NCBI RefSeq assembly: GCF_000003605.2
Contig: NW_003156241.1
Location: 274,773 to 338,772, forward strand
Length of the DNA stretch: 64,000 nucleotides
Direction: 5' to 3'
Source of the DNA: Saccoglossus kowalevskii
Lineage: Eukaryota > Hemichordata > Enteropneusta > Harrimaniidae
Position numbers and translations under genes: made by a program. Of the stretch, positions 29,176 to 43,100 are shown one piece after another (positions within the stretch are counted from its first letter, which is position 1; each line of letters begins with the position of its first letter). Below the pieces are notes generated by a model. It worked only from the letters and a program-made list of their open reading frames with translations, did not search any database and had not been told where the DNA came from.

Positions 29176-32100
29176 CCATGCCAACTAGTCCCAACACAGT
29201 TGGTACTGCACATTAGTACCCATCAATGCCAACTAGTCCCCTACAGCTGGTACTGTACATTAATACTTACCCATGACGACTAGTCCCCCACAGTTGGTAC
29301 TGCACATAAATACTTACCAGTGCCAACTAGTCCCAACACAGTTGGTACTGCATATTAGTACTCACCAATGCCAACTAGTCCCCCACAATTGGCACTGCAC
29401 ATTAATACTTACCAGTGCCAACTAATCCCACATAGTTGGTACTGCACATTAGTACTTACCCATGCCAACTAGTCCCAACACAGTTGGTACTGCACATTAG
29501 TACTCACCAATGCCAACTAGTCCCCCACAGTTGGTACTGCACATTAATACTTACCCATGCCAACTGATCCCAACACAGTTGGTACTGCACATTCGTACTT
29601 ACCCATGCCAACTGGTCCCAACACAGTTGGTACTGCACATTAGTAGTCACCAATGCCAACGAGTGGCCACACAGTTGGTACTGCACATTTGTACTTACCA
29701 ATGCCAACTAGTCCCCCACAGTTGGTACTGCACATTAGTACTTACCCATACCAACTAGTCGCAACACAGTTGGTACTGCACATTAGTACTTACCCATGCC
29801 AACTAGTGGCCACATAGTTGGTACTGCACATTAGTACTTACCCATGCCAACTAGTCCCAACACAGTTGGTACTGCACATTAATACTCACCAATGCCAACT
29901 AGTCCCCCACAGTTGGTACTGCACATTAGTACTTACCCATGCCAACTAGTCGCCACAGCTGGTACTGCACATTAATACTGACCCATGCCAACTAGTCCCC
30001 CACAGTTGGTACTGCACATTAGTACTTACCCATGCCAACTAGTCCCAACACAGTTGGTACTGCACATTAATACTCACCAATGCCAACTAGTCCCCCACAG
30101 TTGGTACTGCACATTAGTACTTACCCATGCCAACTAGTCCCAACACAGTTGGTACTGCACATTAATACTCACCAATGCCAACTAGTCCCCCACAGTTGGT
30201 ACTGCACATTAGTACTCACCCATGCCAACTAGTCGCCACAGCTGGTACTGCACATTAGTACTCACCAATGCCAACTAGTGGCCACATAGTTGGTACTGCA
30301 CATTAGTACTTACCCATGCGAACTAGTAGCCACATAGTTGGTACTACATATTAGTACTTACCAGTGCCAACTAGTCCCCTCACATTTGGTACTGCACATT
30401 AGTACTTAACCACGCCAACTAGTCCCAACACAGTTGGTACTGCACATTAGTACTCACCAATGCCAACTAGTCCCCCACAGTTGGTACTGCACATTAGTAC
30501 TTACCCATGCCAACTGGTCCCAACACAATTGGTACTGCACATTAGTACTCACCAATGCCAACTAGTCCCCCACTGCTGGTACTGCACATTAGTACTCACC
30601 AATGCCAAATAGTCCCAACACAGCTGGTACTGCACGTTAGTACTCACCAATGCCAACTAGTGGCCACACAGTTGGTACTGCACATTAGTACTTACCAATG
30701 CCAACTAGTCCCAACACAGTTGGTACTGCACATTAGTACTCACCAATGCCAACTAGTCCCCCACAGTTGGTACTGCACATTAGTACTTACCCATGCCAAC
30801 TGGTCCCAACACAATTGGTACTGCACATTAGTACTCACCAATGCCAACTAGTCCCCCACTGCTGGTACTGCACATTAGTACTCACCAATGCCAAATACTC
30901 CCAACACAGTTGGTACGACATATTAGTACTTACCAATGCCAACTAGTCCCCCACAGCTGGTACTGCACATTAGTACTCACCAATGCCAACTAGTGGCCAC
31001 ACAGTTGGTACTACACATTAGTACTTACCCATGCGAACTAGTAGCCACATAGTTGGTACTACATATTAGTACTTACCAGTGCCAACTAGTCCCCTCACAG
31101 TTGGTACTGCACATTGGTACATGCCAATGCCAACTAATCCCCCACAGCTGGTACTGTACATTAGTACTCGCCAATGCCAACTAGTGGCCACACAGTTGGT
31201 ACTACATATTAGTACTTACCCGTGCCAACTAGTCCCCTCACAGTTGGTACTGCACATTGGTACATGCCAATGCCAACTAATCCCCCCCAGCTGGTACTGC
31301 ACATTAGTACTTACCCATGCCAACTAGTCGCTACACAGTTGATACTGCACATTAGTACTCACCAATGCCAACTAGTCCCCCACTGCTGGTACTGCACATT
31401 AGTACTCACCAATGCCAAATAGTCCCAACACAGTTGGTACGACATATTAGTACTTACCAATGCCAACTAGTCCCCCACAGCTGGTACTGCACATTAGTAC
31501 TCACCAATGCCAACTAGTCCCCCCACTGCTGGTACTGCACATTAGTACTCACCAATGCCAAATAGTCCCAACACAGTTGGGACTGCACATTAGTACTTAC
31601 CAATGCCAACTAGTCCCAACACAGCTGGTACTGCACATGAGTACTCACCAATGCCAACTAGTCCCCACAGATGGTACTGCACATTAGTACTTACCAATGC
31701 CATCTAGTCCCCACAGCTGGTACTGCACATTAGTACTTACCAATGCCAACTAGTCCCCTACAGCTGGTACTGCACATTAGTACTTACCCATGTCAACTAG
31801 TCCCAACATAGTTGGTACTGCACATTAGTACTTACCCATGCCAACTAGTCCCCTCACAGTTGATACTGCACATTAATACTTACCCATGCCAACTAGTCCC
31901 AACACAATTGGTACTGCACATTAGTTCTTACCCATGCCAACTAATCCCAACACAATTGGTACTGCACATTAGTACCCACCAATGCTAACTAGTGGCCATA
32001 CAGTTGGTACTGCACATTAATACTTACCCATGCCAACTAGTCCCAACATAGTTGGTACTGCACATTAGTACTCACCAATGCCAACTAGTCCCCCACAGCT

Positions 32101-35100
32101 TGTACTGCACATTAGTAATCACCTATGCCAACTTGTCCCAACATAGTTGGTACTGCTCATTAGTACTTACCCATGCCAACTAGTCCCAACACGGTTAGTA
32201 CTGCACATTAGTACTTACCCATGCCAACTAGTGGTCACACAGTTGGTACTGCACATTAGTACACACCAATGCCAACTAGTCTCTCACAGTTGGTACTGCA
32301 CATTAGTACTTACCCATGCCAACTAGTGGCCACAAAGTTGGTATTGCACATTAGTACTTACCCATGCCAACTAGTGGTCACAGTTGGTACTGCACATTAG
32401 TACTCACCAATGCCAACTAGTCCCCCACAGCTGGTACTGCACATTAGTAATCACCCATGCCAACTTGTTCCAACACAGTTGGTACTGCTCATTAGTACTT
32501 ACCCATGCCAACTAGTCACCCACAGCTGGTACTGCACATTAGTAATCACCCATGCCAACTTGTCCCAACACGGTTAGTACTGCTCATTAGTACTTACCCA
32601 TGCCAACTAGTCCCAACACGGTTAGTACTGCACATTAGTACTTACCCATGCCAACTAGTGGTCACAGTTGGTACTGCACATTAGTACTTGCCCATGCCAA
32701 CTAGTCCCAACACGGTTAGTACTGCACATTAGTACTTACCCATGCCAACTAGTGGTCACAGTTGGTACTGCTCAATAGTACTTACCAATGCCAACTAGTC
32801 CCAACACAGCTGGTACTGCTCATTAGTACTCACCAATGCGAACTAGTCCCCACACAGTTAGTACTGCACATTAGTACTTACCCATGCCAACTAGTCCCAA
32901 CACGGTTAGTACTGCACATTAGTACTTACCCATGCCAACTAGTCCCAACACAGTTAGTACTGCACATTAGTACTTACCCATGCCAACTAGTCCCAACACG
33001 GTTACTACTGCACATTAGTGATTACCAATGCCAACTAGTCCCAACACAGTTAGTACTGCACATTAGTACTTACCCATGCCAACTAGTGGTCACAGTTGGT
33101 ACTGCACATTAGTACTTACCCATGCCAACTAGTCCCAACACGGTTACTACTGCACATTAGTGATTACCAATGCCAACTAGTCCCAACACAGTTGGTACTG
33201 CACATTAGTACTTACCCATGTCAACTAGTCCCAACAGTTAGTACTGCACATTAGTACTTACCCATGCCAACTAGTCCAAACACGGTTAGTACTGCACATT
33301 AGTACTTACCCATGCCAACTAGTCCCAACACAGTTAGTACTGCACATCAGTACTTACCCATGCCAACAAGTGGCCATACAGTTGGTACTGCACATTAATA
33401 CTTACCCATGCCAACTAATCGCCACACAGTTACTACTGCACATTAGTGCTTACCAATGCCAACTAGTCCCCCGCAGTTGGTACTGCACATTAGTACTTAC
33501 CCATGCCAACTAGTCCCCTCACAGTTGGTACTGCACATTAGTACTCACCAATGCCAACTATTCCCCACTGCTGGTACTGCACATTAGTACTCACCAATGC
33601 CAAATAGTCCCAACACAGTTGGTACTACATATTAGTACTTTCCCGTGCCGACTAGTCCCAACACAGTTGGTACTACATATTAGTACTTACCCATGCCAAC
33701 TAGTCACAACACAGTTAGTATTGCACATTAGTACTTACCCATGCCAACTAGTGGCCACATAGTTGGTACTGCACATTAGTACTTACCCATGCCAACTAGT
33801 GGCCACATAGTTGGTACTGCACATTAGTACTCCCCAATGCCAACCAGTGGCCACACAGTTACTACTGCACATTAGTGATTACCAATGCCAACTAGTCCCC
33901 CACAGTTGGCACTGCACATTAGTACTCACCAATGCCAACTAGTGGCCACACAGTTGGTACTGCACATTAGTACTTACCCATGCCAACTAGTCCCAACAGA
34001 GTTGGTACTGCACATTAGTACTTACCCATGCCAACTAGTGCCCTCACAGTTGGTACTGCTCATTAATACTTACCCATGCCAACTAGTCCCAACACAGTTG
34101 GTAGTGGACATTAGTCCTTACCCATGCCCACTAGTCCCAACACAGTTGGTACTGCACATTAGTACTTACCCATGCCAACTAGTGCCCTCACAGTTGGTAC
34201 TGCACATTAATACTTACCCATGCCAACTAGTCCCAACACAGTTGGTACTGGACATTAGTCCTTACCCATGCCAACTAGTCCCAACACAGTTGGTACTGCA
34301 CATTAGTACTTACCCATGCCAATTATTCCCAACATAGTTGGTACTGGACATTAATACTTACCCATGCCAACTAGTCCCAACACAGTTGNNNNNNNNNNNN
34401 NNNNNNNNNNNNNNNNNNNNNNNNNNNNNNNNNNNNNNCTAGTCCCAACACAGTTGGTACTGGACATTAGTCCTTACCCATGCCAACTAGTCCCAACACA
34501 GTTGGTACTGCACATTAGTACTTACCCATGCCAATTATTCCCAACATAGTTGGTACTGGACATTAATACTTACCCATGCCAACTAGTCCCAACACAGTTG
34601 GTACTGCACATTAGTACTCACCAATGCCAACTAGTGGCCACACAGTTGGTACTGCACATTAGTACTTACCCATGCCAACTAGTCCCCCACAGTTGGCACT
34701 GCACATTAGTACTCACCAATGCCAACTAGTGGCCACACAGTTAGTACTGCACATTAGAACTTACCCATGCCAACTTGTCCCAACACAGTTGGTACTGCAC
34801 ATTAGTACTTACCCATGCCAACTAGTGCCCTAGCAGTTGGTACTGCACATTAATACTTCCCCATGCCAACTAGTCCCAATACAGTTGGTACTGGACATTA
34901 GTCCTTACCCATGCCAACTAGTCCCAACACAGTTGGTACTGCACATTAGTACTTACCCATGCCAACTAGTCCCAACACAGTTCGGGTACTGGACATTAGT
35001 CCTTACCCATGCCAAATAATCCCAACACAGTTAGTACTGCACATTAGTACTCACCAATGCCAACTAGTGGCCATACAGTTGGTTTTGCACATTAATACTT

Positions 35101-35322
35101 ACCCATGCCAACTAGTTCCAACACAGTTGGTAATGCACATTAGTACTCACCACGGCCAACTAGTGGCCATACAGTTGGTTCTGCACATTAATACTTACCC
35201 ATGCCAACTAGTCTCAACACAGTTAGTACTGCACATTAGTACTTACCCATGCCAACTAGTCCCCACAGCTGGTACTGCACATTAGTACTTACCCATGCCA
35301 ACTAGTCCCCGAACAGTTGGTC
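29176..35322. repeat. Large minisatellite, 48-bp unit, about 125 copies
   Basis: The unit begins CCAACTAGTCCCAACACAG and continues TTGGTACTGCACATTAGTAC then TTACCCATG. The region between AGT and AGTTGG varies in length and sequence (CCCAACAC, CCCCCAC, GGCCACAC, CGCCAC, GGTCAC); the rest changes little. The other main variable site is TACTTACC versus TACTCACC. Higher-order repetition of several units is evident, for example around 29950-30250 and 34020-34600. Because 48 is divisible by three, stretches stay open as a 16-residue repeat, which is not evidence of coding. Confidence 0.97.
34389..34438. other. Assembly gap (50 N) within the 48-bp array
   Basis: A round 50-base gap; the 162 bases before it and after it are identical, so true copy number is unknown here. 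Confidence 0.98.
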
Positions 35323-35499
35323 CATATTGCATTGAACATGCAAGTGAATCGGCTGGATAAACGTTCCTGTCTCACGTGAAACACGTTATTGGTCCTTGTA
35401 TAGTCAATCCTGTAGTACGTACTTACCCATATTCCACACAATAATGGGTATTTGTTATATAAACCGTTGCTACCTGATGCACATCTTTGCTTATTCAAG

Positions 35500-36363
35500 A
35501 AATCCGCTCCTCTGAAAAGTAAAACATTTTTTTTCGGCTGTTGTCATGGTAATAGTAGAACAGATATTTTTTTCAAAATGTGTCCACCTAATTAGAATGC
35601 CGGTATGGTCCAGCCTTGACACGCACTAAATTTTGAAATATTTGGTGTAATTTGGTGCAATGGTGATATCCACACGGGGCCAGATGTACTACGTCATACG
35701 TGGTCATCTTGTAATTAACCTCAATGAATGATGCGATCACTATGCGATTGCATGGGGCATGAAATCAGAGTCCAAGTGGTACACATGGTTGTATGATCGG
35801 AATAGAACATTTTTGAACGTTTTGACTTAAAAAGTAAAAGTAAAAGCACTGGCGTCAACTCAAAAACAAAATAGTAACTTTAGGCACACACTCAACCAAA
35901 TTAGAATGAGATATGTCCGGGGTGTTGACTCAAAGATTTGTACAAAGTTTTCGGCCGTTGTCATGACAACAACAGGACAAAACTACTTTTTTTTTCAAAT
36001 TTGTCCACATTCATCGAGTGTAGGTGTGACCTGCCTGTCAAGTTTGGCCAATATCCCCCCAATCACGGACAAGTCGTATGTGGCAAAAAATTACCCCAGC
36101 TTCGAAGTCAAATGTCTCAACAATGAAACCAGATATGCAAAAAGCTTAGTACAACGAGATATGTCCGAGATTGTTATACCAAGATTTGTAGGAGAGATAT
36201 TTGGCTGTTGCCATGACAATGGTCGTCTAAAAATTGACCACCTAACTAGAGTGAAAGTGCCAAGTTTGAACGAAATCGGCCCAGCTAAAAAAAATCACAG
36301 AAGAGTTAAGACGACGCACACACAACAGTTATGAGGGAAAACCTAGCGGAGCGAATTGCCAAT
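35500..36363. mobile_element. Repeat family D, copy 2 (about 0.86 kb)
   Basis: Right end GCGGAGCGAATTGCCAA matches the right end of the 17562-18589 copy (GCGGAGCGGATCGCCAA); a weak inverted match, AATCCGCTCC, lies at 35501. Contains three X-box-like sequences (near 35540, 35962, 36205). Starts about 180 bp after the 48-bp array. Confidence 0.5.
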
Positions 36364-36420
36364 AAATTGGCCATCTGTAATGAATACGGATTTTCTGAAA
36401 ATACAAATTCCATGTGTAAC

Positions 36421-36460
36421 ACCACACACAAACACACACACACACGCACATGCACGCACT
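36421..36460. repeat. CA-rich microsatellite
   Basis: Imperfect (CA)n with interspersed CG and TG. Confidence 0.9.
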
Positions 36461-39460
36461 CACATTGCAGACTAATCTTAGCTCTTAGAAGTCGATAAGA
36501 AATATATTCCACAAAATCTTACACATTTTTAATTGGATTTATTCAAAATCAATTACTGAAAGGTCAGCCTGAGTGAGCATTGACCTAAAAAGGGAAATGT
36601 CACATAAGATAAGGTGTCACATTACAACTAAGCAGCATAAAGATTACTTGGTAAAGAACACAAATACACATTTGCATTGTTCGTAATTGAGCGTAGGTCC
36701 TTAGAGGAACACTCCTATGATAAAAATAACGCTCTTAAAAAAAGAGCACCGAAAATGATTCAATACCACGAATTAGCCAGACACATAGATCATGTGAACA
36801 CGCAGAAATGAAATTATCAGACCCTGACCGGTTAACAAAGCGAATTTAATAATCGACGAGAAAGACATTTTAATGATATGATAGGACTAGCGCTCATTAA
36901 TTCAACGTGGGTGGGCTTAAAATCATATGTTTAAAGAAACTGATAACATGGCCCTATTTGTTGCTGGGACAACTACTGGCAGACGTTAATAATAGATTAT
37001 ACATTTATTATCTGTCCAGGGTCGGAATAAATGTTCAACCGGAATTGGATAAAAATCTACAAAGATGTTATTCTTGGTATTGCAAAATTCGTTTAATTCA
37101 GTTTATCGTTAAATATTTTCTATATGTTGCTTGGCAACTGTTGCTGTGCAACAAACCTATTCCGGAAGCGTTTATAAAATATAGAATATACAAGGCCGGA
37201 ACTTGCAGAATATTATTAGATGAAATAAACAATAAAAAATCAATTACATTGCCGTGAAAACAACTATATACAGACGCTTCATTATAATATTGGCACTTTC
37301 GCAAATATATATGCAAATTTGAACACTTAATATGATATGCCATAACACTTTTTTTTTCCAAATCAATTATTAAAAAATAACAATCCATATTTGTTTTGAG
37401 AAAAAGGAAAGAACCAGATAATATTAGTAACGAGAAATTTAGATATGAATTTACCATAAGCAGTGTTAAATTTCTATGTTGTATTATATAATAAAAACAC
37501 ACGAATCTACCGCTATGTACCAACACAGAAATGATACAATACATTCGAGAACGACGTCAATACAGTTACTGAGGTAGCTAAGACGAGGTAGCTAATAACG
37601 TGAGGTAGCCTAGACAACGGACAATACACGAATTTCGCTGTGTTTTCACATTTATCTATCTGATAACGTGCCTCCCATGCCTAAGGGAATAAAACGTGCA
37701 CGTGTATATATATACAAGTGAGATATATAGCAACGATCGTTTAACATGAAATATGTATGTTTTTTTTTTTAGCTTCACAACAATCCTGACGTAGATATAT
37801 TTCGTTATATGCAACACAGTATTAAATACCTACTAGGGCGCTAAACTATAGTAGTTTGAACGTAACTATATCAGTATAAAATACGAATGAAATATCATTC
37901 ACAAATCAAATAATGACGCTATTTAAATGTAAAATTAATGAAGTATACAAGAGGTCTGTGACACCAAAATGGTAAAACCTCACTCAAACAAAACAAAGAA
38001 ATGAACATAATATTGCAAACGACTTCTAACAAGTTGATGAGGTACAAGTTGAAAGGTAGAATTGTTGTTGAGGTAATTTACACCCGTTTCACAAAGTATA
38101 ATGTAGATTTATCAGCGGAAAAAACAGTATATTTCACCCTGTCCAACGAAAATGTGATATACGTAACATCTGCGCGAACTAGACAAAGTAAAGCTATTTA
38201 TACGAAATCTCAGTATATATTTAAATCTCAAACATTCGCATGTCATGGTCTACAAATGTGTCATTTTCAGTCCACTGCGGGATCCCATTTTATTATGAGA
38301 TCGAACGTAAAAACGGGACAAGCATCGCTTAGGATTCGATGAACGAGAAAGTATTTTTGTGATATTTTCATGCTTAATAAACGTGCTAGACGCATTTGAT
38401 AATGGTCCATTTTGATGAAAAGGATTTCGGGATTTATGCAGTGAACGGAAATTCATCTAGGTGCAGAAAACGATGTGTTCAAATCAAATAGAAATACAAA
38501 TACTAACATACAAACTCCTCACGGGAGATAGTAAAATTCATCACAGATGAATTCGTCACTTATGAATTGAGAGTATATAAACATTCCAATCCTGGCATAT
38601 AACCTTATCTTTTATAAAATTTACATATCTTGAAACAGTGAACCAATTAGTGAGTACAATGTGCCTAGGTATAATCACACTGCAATGAGGTATATGTCAA
38701 CAATGAGAATATTTAGAGGTAAAGACAAATATAGTGATAAAATGTCCATGAATATTAAATTACATTACATACACGACGTATCATTTATTTTAATTCAATT
38801 TTTTGAGTGTGCGCTACGTGTCCAAGTTCGCCTACACAACTAAATGAGAAGCAGTCCAATTCCACAGTTTCTTCGTGTCACTGGATGTCTTTGATACGAG
38901 GTCCCTGGAGGACATATTGATGATGGTACTGTCAATATATCACTAAACTAAGCCACATCTTTTTCGCCATGAGGTCATTTACTGTGAACAACATTCTAAT
39001 ATAGCCTAATAATTAGTACCAATCATTTGGAGGTACTCAATTCCTTTGAAGATGTAATGTCATTTTCAATACTGTTTGCTACTGTTTATGAGTACAGTGC
39101 ATTTTATTTTATCATGAAATATATAACATACGCTATTATTCGTTTGGTTTAATGCGCATGCGTATTGATATATTTTTCATACGTATAATAACAAATGGTG
39201 CACATGTACAGAATTTGTTTCTCATCGAATGAATACTTTTGTGTGCTGCAAAAGACAAAAAAAACAAAAACATGTTTTGTGGAGGTTCATATCGTAATCT
39301 AATGCAGCGTCAGTCTAAATAACATTAAGCTAAGCAATATCAAAATTCACATTCATCAAATGGAATTTACAAATTACATTTCCTAGAACGTTAAATCAAA
39401 TGACAAGTAAACTACAATCCACAAAACTATTCAAAGGCACAAAATGAAACAAAAAGAAAA

Positions 39461-39482
39461 AACAACAACAACAACAACAACA
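39461..39482. repeat. (AAC)n microsatellite
   Basis: Seven tandem AAC units. Confidence 0.9.
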
Positions 39483-40194
39483 GCTGACAAATAAATCACA
39501 ATACAAAGTTAACAAATACATGTTCCCGTCCACACAGGACTTGTAAATACCATAGCACATTGTGAGTTTTCCCGACATTACAGTGCGGGCATCATCAGCA
39601 AAATGAACAGCAACAGAAAATGACGTTTGGTGTGCCACGATTCTGAAAATAATCAAAATACAAAACATAACATTAAGAACGTTCACACAATTATTGTATA
39701 TGAAATATTCCTTACACACTCTTCTATTTTCCTTGTAATTGAAAACTAAACAGTAACTGACCCAACCCGTTCATGAAACTTCTAAAATAAGTGGCATCAT
39801 TATCCCAAATCAAAACGTTATTCTGTGCCCGTAGGACAAACAAACATGGGAGAAAACGAAAATGAGAAAGAAAACAAACAAACAATCAACAATAGTAATT
39901 ACAGGCAGATTATTAAAGTTACCAAAATGAAATGAACAAAGTTTAATTTGCATGGTAAAAACAAAAACAACTTTCAACATGGGAGGGAGACAGGCGGTTT
40001 TCCTATTTGAGTCGGTGACACAGTGGCCCAAAATAAGCCTACATATTCTCATGCCTAACCAGAGCGTTAATTCTTGAATGTGATATTATTCAAATGCATT
40101 ATTCGAAATTTCCAATAGGTGACGATAGTGCAATCATTTATACTAAATGCAAGTCTAGAATGTTTAGAATGTTTGTATAGCTTACATTATACTG

Positions 40195-43100
40195 TTAGCC
40201 TACGTGATCTGTATTACCCATACTCAGGTCTAGTGGTTCACATTGCAGCTCACAGATCTCTTTGGTAACATGACGTTTAGGTAAAGTACCATCCTGTGCA
40301 TCACGCGTCTGCATTGGTTGTTGAACTAACCCATCTGTGCTATCTTGTATCAATATTTCTGTCTTTTTTATCTCGTCTTCCACTGGAAAATTCAATTCCC
40401 GATAGGCATACTTAATCTGCTTCTCCATGAAAGCCATCCACAATGGCTTAGATGAGAATTTCCCATCATGTTTTTCAGTTGTTTCCTGTGATTTCGCATG
40501 CGTACGAGTGGCATCTATAATTGGAGTAAAACTCACGTCCGGTAGATCTCTATTTTCTGCAATCCATCTTCCGGAATCTTCACTGATGCTGACTTCACTC
40601 CTGTCACCAATTTGTTTGTTTTTCTGTTGCTTCGTAACATTTGTATGTATATTCCTCTCTCCTGCTTTCCACTTCTGTTCTATGACAGCATCGTTCTGCA
40701 GTGCCGTGACAGAACCAAGTTTGGGTAGTTCGCCAGTTAGTGCTTTTGAAACTACCGTGGCTACAAACTGTTCAAGGGTTGTTTCTACATACGCGGAAGT
40801 AAATTCGTTATGATGAGGATTCCGTTTTTCTTTTATTTGGTCACTGTTGAATTCTTCTTCCCCCAGTAACTGAATGTTTGTATTTTTTAAGAATAGTGCT
40901 TCCATGCCGTGTGGGGATTTCTGAAGATTCCTCTTAGTTGTAGAACAGTGGTTAGTCTCACTTATTTGCGCAGGTACCTCTTCCAATTGACTCAATTCGT
41001 CAGGGCATACAGAATTGTGAGCATCATTTTCTGCATTCCAGGTGTCAACATCTACATCTTCTTTGTAATTCACACTTGGACATGGTTTAGCAGTAACAAC
41101 AGAGTTTTCACGTTCGGTAGCTTTTTCTATTTCTGGTGATTCTGTCATTAAAGTCTTTCCATTTCTACAAGCATTCCCACCTTTCATGATAGAATCCATG
41201 AAATTATCAAAGGTTCTTTTAAAAATCTGTTTTTGGTCAGTCTGACATTTTCTGGTATCAGTTTTACATTCCAAAAACTGATGATTTGGTGTACTTTGTT
41301 GGCAAGTATTATCATTAATAGAATTATCTCTGTTCAACAATGACCGCAGACAGCCTCCACCACTTTCTGTCCTGGCTGGAGTCTTTTCAGAATGATCAAA
41401 GTAGGAAAAAGAACTTGCACTGTCTCCTTCATATCCAGACCCATCACTGTCATGTATGTTTTTGATGTTGCTAATATTTCTTGCACAAACAATACACTCT
41501 GAGTTATCATCATTATGACAGTTGTGTCTCATCTTTTGAGAGTTGCTGTGATGCTCAGTTTCTGCGCAATGTGTCTGTTCATATCTCTTCACAGTTTGAT
41601 GCCTCATAGGACAGTTAGTCAACTGGTGACGCTTAAGTCCACAATATAGACGATATCTTCTTCCACAGTCAGGACATTCAAGTGACTTCTTAACATGCTG
41701 CTGAATACAATGCATGTGTAGTGCATGTGGGTGAGGAAAGCTGACATCACACGATGTACATTGGTATATGGATGGGTTTTGTGAAGCTGAAAGAGTCACA
41801 GTCGTTGGTGGAGAGGAATTGCATGTCACATTACTTCTCCTATCATCATCAGGCACACTTTGTTGCGACTTTGAGTTGCCTAGTAATTGCTGAAATTCTT
41901 TCCAATGCAAATCTGTAGTACTTTTTGCACTTTCATCCAGATGCAGTCGTGGTTCCTTGGTTTTTACCTCTTCCATTAAGCTGTGGTACATGTGTGGTGG
42001 CAATGGTCTCTTTTTCGGTAAGCGTTTAGCACTATCTTCCATCGCTTTGGCACCATCTTGTAGCATACTATTAAGCATGTGCTGTTTAACATAAGATCCC
42101 TCTGGAGATGATGTAGTACTAGACATTCGCGGATGAAGATCATCCTTATGTGGTTTCCATTCTGGTGTGTCCTTTTTGAACGTGCCAGTATCAGTTATTA
42201 GCGGAAGAGGAGATGTTTGGGATGGTTTAACATTAACATGACACATATCATATTCAGATTCTGACTTATCAATGGGAAAACATCTCTGCTTCTCTGGAGA
42301 TGACAAAGGAATACTTGCACCTTGCTTCATCATTTCCTGACTCAACTGGGTGTAGTAACCAACTCTTGCCTTGTTCAAAATAGGAGGAGGAGATCTCATA
42401 GCAGATGCACCTACAGATATCTGACTAGTACTTCTGGGTGAAAGACTTGGAGTACTATCCTTTGAAACGCTGCTGGTGTTCATAGCTGAATTTGTATTAC
42501 TTATTTTTTGCAAATCTGTAAAGAACCGCTTTTGGATGTAGTCCATTTTATCGGAATCTGAATGATCACTACTTGGTGAAACTAAGTCACTTAGCCTATC
42601 CTCAGACTGTGCGGTGTTTTGCAGTCTAGTATCATCTACTGATTCATACTTTGAGATATTGCGATTGACACCACTCGCGCTGGTTTCTATACTTTTTGAG
42701 CTGGCAGACTCAGATTTGTCATCATCACTCCTGGCTGTAGTTAAAATGTTTTTAAATGCAGTAAGATTTGCAAGATGGACCAGTGCTTTACTGAACGTAC
42801 CGAGTTTACTATTTGTAGGGGAATCGGCAACTGTAGTAGGAGGATCTTGATGATGTCTCCTTAGACTAGTCTCACGCAATACACGACTGAATTTAAATAT
42901 TTCCTCTGATTGTCCTGCTATGAACGTATTCAAGTCAGGTGATCTTTCTTGATTTGGCAATGTATATGTCTCTGTTTTAAGTGAGTTGAGTTCAGCTGAT
43001 TGTTTTTCTTTGAAGTCCAGTTTTGTCTTGTTATTGACTTTAGAAGAATAACCACGTGCGAAACGAGCTGACCTTGCTTCAGTTACATCGCTATTTGGTG

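Larger units (their letters stand above)
35323..40194. other. Spacer between the 48-bp array and the zinc-finger stop codon
   Basis: Includes repeat family D copy 2, a CA-rich microsatellite (36421-36460) and AT-rich DNA. The right part must hold the 3' UTR of the zinc-finger gene; minus-strand ATTAAA/AATAAA candidates exist near 39940 and 39110 but cannot be ranked. Frames at 36907-37257 (+) and 38001-38342 (+) have no recognised domain. Confidence 0.6.

Noticed and set aside
29504-35285. Many 60-150-codon frames of a 16-residue repeat (LVPTQLVLHISTYPCQ)
   Set aside because: They arise because the repeat unit is 48 bp. Units with indels break the frame often, and there is no sign of a gene start, signal or codon bias.
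36907-37257. 116-codon plus-strand frame
   Set aside because: No domain recognised and overlapped by a longer antisense frame; most likely chance.
37571-37612. Three GAGGTAG words, as in the let-7 seed
   Set aside because: The bases after the seed do not match let-7 and no hairpin of precursor size is evident; they form a small local repeat.
40427-42850. Plus-strand frames opposite the zinc-finger exon
   Set aside because: Shadows of the minus-strand coding exon.
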